From: Anaerohabitans sp964387285
GTDB taxonomy: Bacteria > Zhuqueibacterota > Zhuqueibacteria > Residuimicrobiales > Residuimicrobiaceae
Length of the DNA stretch: 64,000 bases
Reading direction: 5' to 3'
NCBI GenBank assembly: GCA_964387285.1
Contig: CAYLWO010000014.1
Coordinates: 1 to 64,000, forward strand
The notes under the pieces are model-generated. The model did no database searches and was not told the DNA's origin. It saw only the letters and a list, made by a program, of their open reading frames with translations. The position numbers and the translations under genes were made by a program. Positions 60,747 through 64,000 of the stretch are shown piece by piece. Every line of letters starts with the position of its first letter. Positions within the stretch are counted from its first letter, which is position 1.

Positions 60747-62108
60747 CTATCGAGTCATAACGCCTTTCTTTCTATTGCGAATAAAGAACAAAATCCACAC
60801 CGCCAAACTCGCCACCATCCCCCAAAACAGCACAAGCCGGATACAATAGGTCCTTCCCCCTTCGGTCGGATAGAACGAATAGGCCAGTTGCGGCTTGAAC
60901 AGATACCGCTCGAGATTGCCGAATAAAAACGTCCGGTCGCGGACAAAACCGGTATAGATATTGCGCACGTCCTCGACGTTGGGCGGACGGCGATATTTCA
61001 AAATGGAATGGGGTGTAAACTCGCTCTTCACCACCGTATTGCACCGGGCGTACGGCACAGTGACAAAGGTGTCGGTGGAGGTCAGTCCCAGTTTTGGCTG
61101 CCATTCCCAATCCACATAGAGGCGCGCCAGCGTGCTGTCAAAGGCGTTGTGCTGATTCAAATGAAATAACTGGGCTGTGTTCAACGCCAGACCGTTCTTG
61201 TCGGTGGCGTAAATATGCGCATGCGACAGATCCACAAACGCCCAGCGATTCTGTTCCCGGATATAAGACTCGGCAAACGCATGCCCGGTGTATACGATGG
61301 TGTTGTCCTGGGTACGGGCGCCAAAAACAAATCGCGTCGGGACGCCGGCACGGTTCGCCCAGTACACATAAATCTGCGCGTGCTGCGTGCACCAGCCCTT
61401 GCCGCTGCCGCCGGCCATTTCATTATACAGCAGCCAGGGATTCATCCACCGTTCGTCGTCTTTGGGAACGCCGCGCGCGTTCCTGAGTTTGATGCGAAGA
61501 TAGCGGGTGAGTTTTTCCATTCGCGCAAAGGTCGTATCGTCGGGCCGGATGCCCACCTCTTCAGTCAGCAGCCGTTCGGTCTCCTGGAGTCCTTGCTCGC
61601 CAACATAATGATAGTCATCAAGCCAGTCTTTTACGCTCATCTGCTCGAACTCGCCGCAAGGCACGTTGCTGCGCACAATATACGCATCGGTGCGGTCCAT
61701 GCCCAGAGAGCCGTAGAATTCCCGCGAATAGAACTGCACAGTAATCTCCACTGCCGGGCAGAGGTCGGCCGGCTCTGGCACGAGGCGATAGGTGTGCAAT
61801 TGGGCAAAGGTCGTGTCAATGCGGAATGAAGGACTCATGCCGTCGGCGCGTTGCGGATTAGCATTGTCGGTAAAGACCTGCCAGCGTGCCACCGTTGCAG
61901 CGGCCTGCAGGTCCAGTTGCAATCGATTGCGATCAACAACCTGCCATTTGCGGATGGTTGGCACATCCAGAGGATAGTACAAGGTCGCATAGGAAGTAGG
62001 AGAAAAGGAAGATTCCCACTCCCGGGTAAAAAAAACATACAGATTAGCGACCAGAAGAAGCAGAAACAGCAGAGCAAAGAATCGGGTGTTGCATGTGCGT
62101 CGTGACAT
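60747..62108 (-). CDS. transglutaminase-like membrane protein
   Basis: A 453-residue protein. It has one N-terminal helix (about 9-28), an extracytoplasmic region, and a transglutaminase-fold domain with Cys240 (GWCTQHAQ), His276 (TGHAFAES) and Asp293 (FVDLSH) as the catalytic triad. A second helix near the C-terminus (about 424-444) is followed by a basic tail. Such proteins may be peptidases or cross-linkers in the envelope. The start is placed at MSRRTCN, as the longer frame (to 62201) ends inside a dispersed repeat. It converges with the TIR-STAND gene with a 38-base gap. Function beyond fold unknown. Confidence 0.8.
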   Translation of the reverse strand: MSRRTCNTRFFALLFLLLLVANLYVFFTREWESSFSPTSYATLYYPLDVPTIRKWQVVDRNRLQLDLQAAATVARWQVFTDNANPQRADGMSPSFRIDTTFAQLHTYRLVPEPADLCPAVEITVQFYSREFYGSLGMDRTDAYIVRSNVPCGEFEQMSVKDWLDDYHYVGEQGLQETERLLTEEVGIRPDDTTFARMEKLTRYLRIKLRNARGVPKDDERWMNPWLLYNEMAGGSGKGWCTQHAQIYVYWANRAGVPTRFVFGARTQDNTIVYTGHAFAESYIREQNRWAFVDLSHAHIYATDKNGLALNTAQLFHLNQHNAFDSTLARLYVDWEWQPKLGLTSTDTFVTVPYARCNTVVKSEFTPHSILKYRRPPNVEDVRNIYTGFVRDRTFLFGNLERYLFKPQLAYSFYPTEGGRTYCIRLVLFWGMVASLAVWILFFIRNRKKGVMTR

Positions 62109-62199
62109 GACGATAACCATTTTTTTATTTGTTTGCCAGAATTTAAAAGAGCGTTTGTTTTGCATGAGATCTGACTTGAGTGGTATGTTCTCGAGAAAC

Positions 62200-62232
62200 A
62201 ACCTTGCGAAGGTTTACAACCTTCGCAAGGAT
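62200..62232. repeat. inverted repeat, family 'CCTTGCGAAGG', copy 4
   Basis: CCTTGCGAAGG (62202-62212) and CCTTCGCAAGG (62220-62230) across a 7-base spacer. It lies in the 659-base non-coding gap 62109-62767, which otherwise holds two further repeats (62265-62350, 62581-62702) and nothing else I can support. Confidence 0.7.
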
Positions 62233-62264
62233 AATGCCAACCGCTCATCACACATCTTGCCAAA

Positions 62265-62350
62265 TAAAGGGATTGCTTCACTTCAACGCAGATAATCCTC
62301 CTTGGCAGCTGCAGCGTTCGTAATGACACGGTCTTTTTGTTATTGGGGTA
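62265..62350. repeat. dispersed repeat 'GTCATTGCGAACG' family, copy 4 (inverted)
   Basis: Read on the minus strand it gives GTGTCATTACGAACGCTGC, GATTATCTGCGTTGAAGTG and AAGCAATCCCTTT, the family blocks in order. Inverted relative to copies 1-3. Confidence 0.65.
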
Positions 62351-62580
62351 CTCATGGCAGTGCAAAATAATAAATCAAATCACACAATTCAAGCAGAATA
62401 TAGAGCGGCTGGGCGACACGGATTAGGCATGACAATTTATTAGGAATTGAATTGCATTTTTTTTATAATGGTTCTGGAACGGAACCGGCATGCTCGTTGC
62501 TACGGAATACCCGGGACAGCAAAAGCTGTGATCCCGGGGCTTTAAGATCCGCACAACAATCTCAGGGGGCATCATCCTGA

Positions 62581-62702
62581 AGCCTGCCGTCATCGATACC
62601 AGGAATCACGCTTGACTGTCATTGGCAGGCCGAAGGATCTGTTCGCGTCGCCGTTTTGGCTGCCGTGCTGTGAACAAGCGGCGAACAGATGCTTCGCCTT
62701 CA
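62581..62702. repeat. dispersed long stem-loop repeat, family 'GATCTGTTCGC', copy 2
   Basis: The same two hairpins as at 308-432: GCCTGCC/GGCAGGC (62582-62588 with 62624-62630), then GATCTGTTCGC with GCGAACAGATGC. Several compensating changes are visible relative to copy 1. Confidence 0.7.
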
Positions 62703-62767
62703 AAGTTAGAGTAAAACAAAATTTACCACAATAATCACCAACGGATGCATATACCTGGTAATAGCCT

Positions 62768-63874
62768 ATGAATTCCCGCGATCGCGTCTTCACCAGCCTG
62801 CGTCATGAGGAACCGGATCGTGTACCCATCGATTACTGGGCCTCATCCGAAGTGAATGCCCTGCTGTTAAAGCATTTCCACTTTTCCTCGCAGGAAGAAC
62901 TGCTCAACCATTTCAATGTGGATTTCCGCTACCTGGCCGGGCCGGCCTACATCGGTCCCAAACTGTTCGTTCACCCGGATGGTTCCATAAACGATCACTT
63001 TGGCGTACCGCGAAAAACCGTGGCCTATGGCAAAGGTTCAGCCCAAGGAACGTATCAGGAAGTGACAGACTATCCGTTGGCACAAGCGGCCTCTGTCGAT
63101 GAGGTTGCAAGTTATCCCCATTGGCCCAAAGCAGAATGGTTTGATTATGACTGCGTTCGGCAACAGGCGCGGCAGGCGTATGAAAAGGAAAAAGTGGTGG
63201 TGTTCATGGGCGATCGGCTCAACCGCTGTGCTCAGTTGAAACCGGCCATGTATGTACGCGGAGTAGAACAGATTCTCATGGATACTCTGATCAATCCTGA
63301 AATCGCTCATACCATTTTCAATAAAATCGCTGATTTTTATGTGCGCTATTGCGAGCTCGTATTGGATGCCGGTGACGGCATGATCGATGTCCTGTTTACC
63401 GGCGATGATTTCGGTACACAGACCAATACGTTTATATCCGTGGATATGTGGCGGCGGTTTTTACAGCCAGGCTTTAAAAGCTTCATCGAAGCCGGACATC
63501 GATACCAATGCCTGGTGGCCCACCATACCTGCGGCAGCATCTATCCACTGATACCCGATTTTATCGATTGCGGTCTCGATATTTTGAACCCCCTGCAACC
63601 TGAAGTCGAAAATTTAGACCACCAGCGCGTGAAGGAAGAATTCGGTAAAAAACTTTCCTTTCATGGCGGCATTTCAATCCAAAACACCATGCCCAAAGGT
63701 TCGCCGCGCGACGTGATGGGCGAAGTAAAAAAACGTTTTACGTCGTTGGCGCCGCAAGGCGGTTATATCTTTTGCACGGCGCACAATCTGCAGATCGATA
63801 CGCCTCTTGAGAATATCGTCGCGTTGTTTCAGGCTTATTTGGATTATGGCAAGTATGATAAAATACGATCGTAA
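62768..63874 (+). CDS. uroporphyrinogen decarboxylase-family (MtaA/CmuA-like) protein
   Basis: A 368-residue TIM barrel of the UroD superfamily (MNSRDRVFTSLRHEEPDRVPIDYW ... DVLFTGDDFGTQTNTF ... AHHTCGSIYPLIPDFIDCGLDILNPLQ). It has H253-x-C255 and C336, which could bind zinc as in methylcobamide:thiol methyltransferases rather than decarboxylating porphyrin. True HemE would show an N-terminal RxPVWxMRQ motif, which is absent. It is a second UroD/MetE-fold protein in this window and could act on corrinoid methyl groups, but no corrinoid protein is adjacent, so the substrate is open. It is transcribed alone. Confidence 0.8.
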   Translation: MNSRDRVFTSLRHEEPDRVPIDYWASSEVNALLLKHFHFSSQEELLNHFNVDFRYLAGPAYIGPKLFVHPDGSINDHFGVPRKTVAYGKGSAQGTYQEVTDYPLAQAASVDEVASYPHWPKAEWFDYDCVRQQARQAYEKEKVVVFMGDRLNRCAQLKPAMYVRGVEQILMDTLINPEIAHTIFNKIADFYVRYCELVLDAGDGMIDVLFTGDDFGTQTNTFISVDMWRRFLQPGFKSFIEAGHRYQCLVAHHTCGSIYPLIPDFIDCGLDILNPLQPEVENLDHQRVKEEFGKKLSFHGGISIQNTMPKGSPRDVMGEVKKRFTSLAPQGGYIFCTAHNLQIDTPLENIVALFQAYLDYGKYDKIRS

Positions 63875-63897
63875 ATGACCGATTGATCCTCGAAAAA

Positions 63898-63930
63898 CAA
63901 CCTAGCAAAGATTCTTTACCTTTGCACAGG
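63898..63930. repeat. degenerate 'CCTTGCGAAGG'-like hairpin behind the UroD-family gene
   Basis: CCTAGCAAAG and CTTTGCACAGG pair imperfectly 25 bases beyond the stop codon. It looks like a decayed member of the family and may end the transcript. Beyond it to the window edge I see nothing. Confidence 0.4.
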
Positions 63931-64000
63931 AGAAAACCGTCTTACCTTACCTTTCCTCTTCTGCGTATGGGAAACCGTACTCGAGAGCTTTACTGAGTGA

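Noticed and set aside
62768..63874. Assignment as HemE (uroporphyrinogen decarboxylase)
   Set aside because: The HemE N-terminal signature is absent, while a HxC...C zinc-like set is present. It was named only at family level.
1..64000. tRNA, rRNA, integrase, transposase or phage genes
   Set aside because: I looked for cloverleaf-type tRNA arms, rRNA core motifs and recombinase proteins and saw none. Absence by eye is weaker than a tRNAscan or profile search.

Overview
The window (about 50% GC, dense coding, long same-strand runs) most likely comes from an anaerobic Gram-negative bacterium of the FCB superphylum. Five exported proteins end in a type IX secretion (T9SS) sorting domain, recognisable by a Gln-Asn-Tyr-Pro-Asn-Pro-Phe-type block followed by a short beta-rich tail ending in Lys/Arg. 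There is also a PorV/UPF0164-type barrel and a TonB receptor with a carboxypeptidase-regulatory N-terminus. Together with a Wood-Ljungdahl CODH/ACS cluster this fits an uncultured FCB lineage (KSB1/Calditrichota-like) better than a classical Bacteroidetes; the lineage is inference. No rRNA, tRNA, CRISPR array, transposase or phage gene was seen.

Layout. 0.6-15.8 kb (all minus): an outer-membrane/secretion and polysaccharide locus with a PorV-like barrel, a T9SS cargo protein, a TonB receptor, a PL1-type pectate lyase, a second beta-helix protein, a GH38-type alpha-mannosidase and the carbon-starvation transporter CstA. 16.2-17.6 kb (plus): a membrane-anchored seven-haem cytochrome c behind a structured leader with an intrinsic terminator. 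17.9-21.7 kb (minus): EttA and an FG-GAP/VCBS T9SS protein. 22.0-27.4 kb (plus): a cytochrome c maturation operon ccmF-(CcmI-like microprotein)-unknown-ccmA-ccmB-ccmC-ccmD, which would supply haem attachment for the cytochrome. 27.6-31.7 kb (minus): a giant T9SS protein built of repeated prealbumin-like modules. 32.0-32.2 kb: a small zinc-ribbon protein.

32.8-46.8 kb (minus): a nine-gene carbonyl-branch cluster. In transcription order it is a GntR regulator, a homocysteine methyltransferase-domain protein, a MetE/UROD-like methyltransferase, two CooC/AcsF nickel ATPases, AcsA (CODH), a fusion of acetyl-CoA synthase AcsB with the CoFeSP small subunit AcsD, AcsC (CoFeSP large subunit) and the reactivase AcsV. 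No AcsE-type methyltetrahydrofolate methyltransferase lies here. 47.0-55.3 kb (minus): a run with a PQQ-propeller protein, a porin-like barrel, the acetate symporter ActP with DUF485, a Cache-PAS-PAS-CBS-DUF294 sensor and a metallophosphoesterase. It is preceded by a cobalamin-riboswitch-like leader. Adjacency of acetate uptake and CODH/ACS suggests acetate assimilation or oxidation through the reductive acetyl-CoA machinery (inference).

55.7-60.7 kb (plus): a small outer-membrane protein with a strong terminator, then an AT-richer insert with a GNAT-nucleotidyltransferase fusion and a TIR-STAND-TPR protein, a candidate anti-phage unit. 60.7-63.9 kb: a transglutaminase-like membrane protein (minus) and a UROD-family protein (plus). 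Many intergenic gaps hold dispersed palindromic repeats of at least six families. The most notable discoveries are the AcsB-AcsD fusion cluster, the TIR-STAND/GNAT-NTase pair and the two corrinoid-type leaders.
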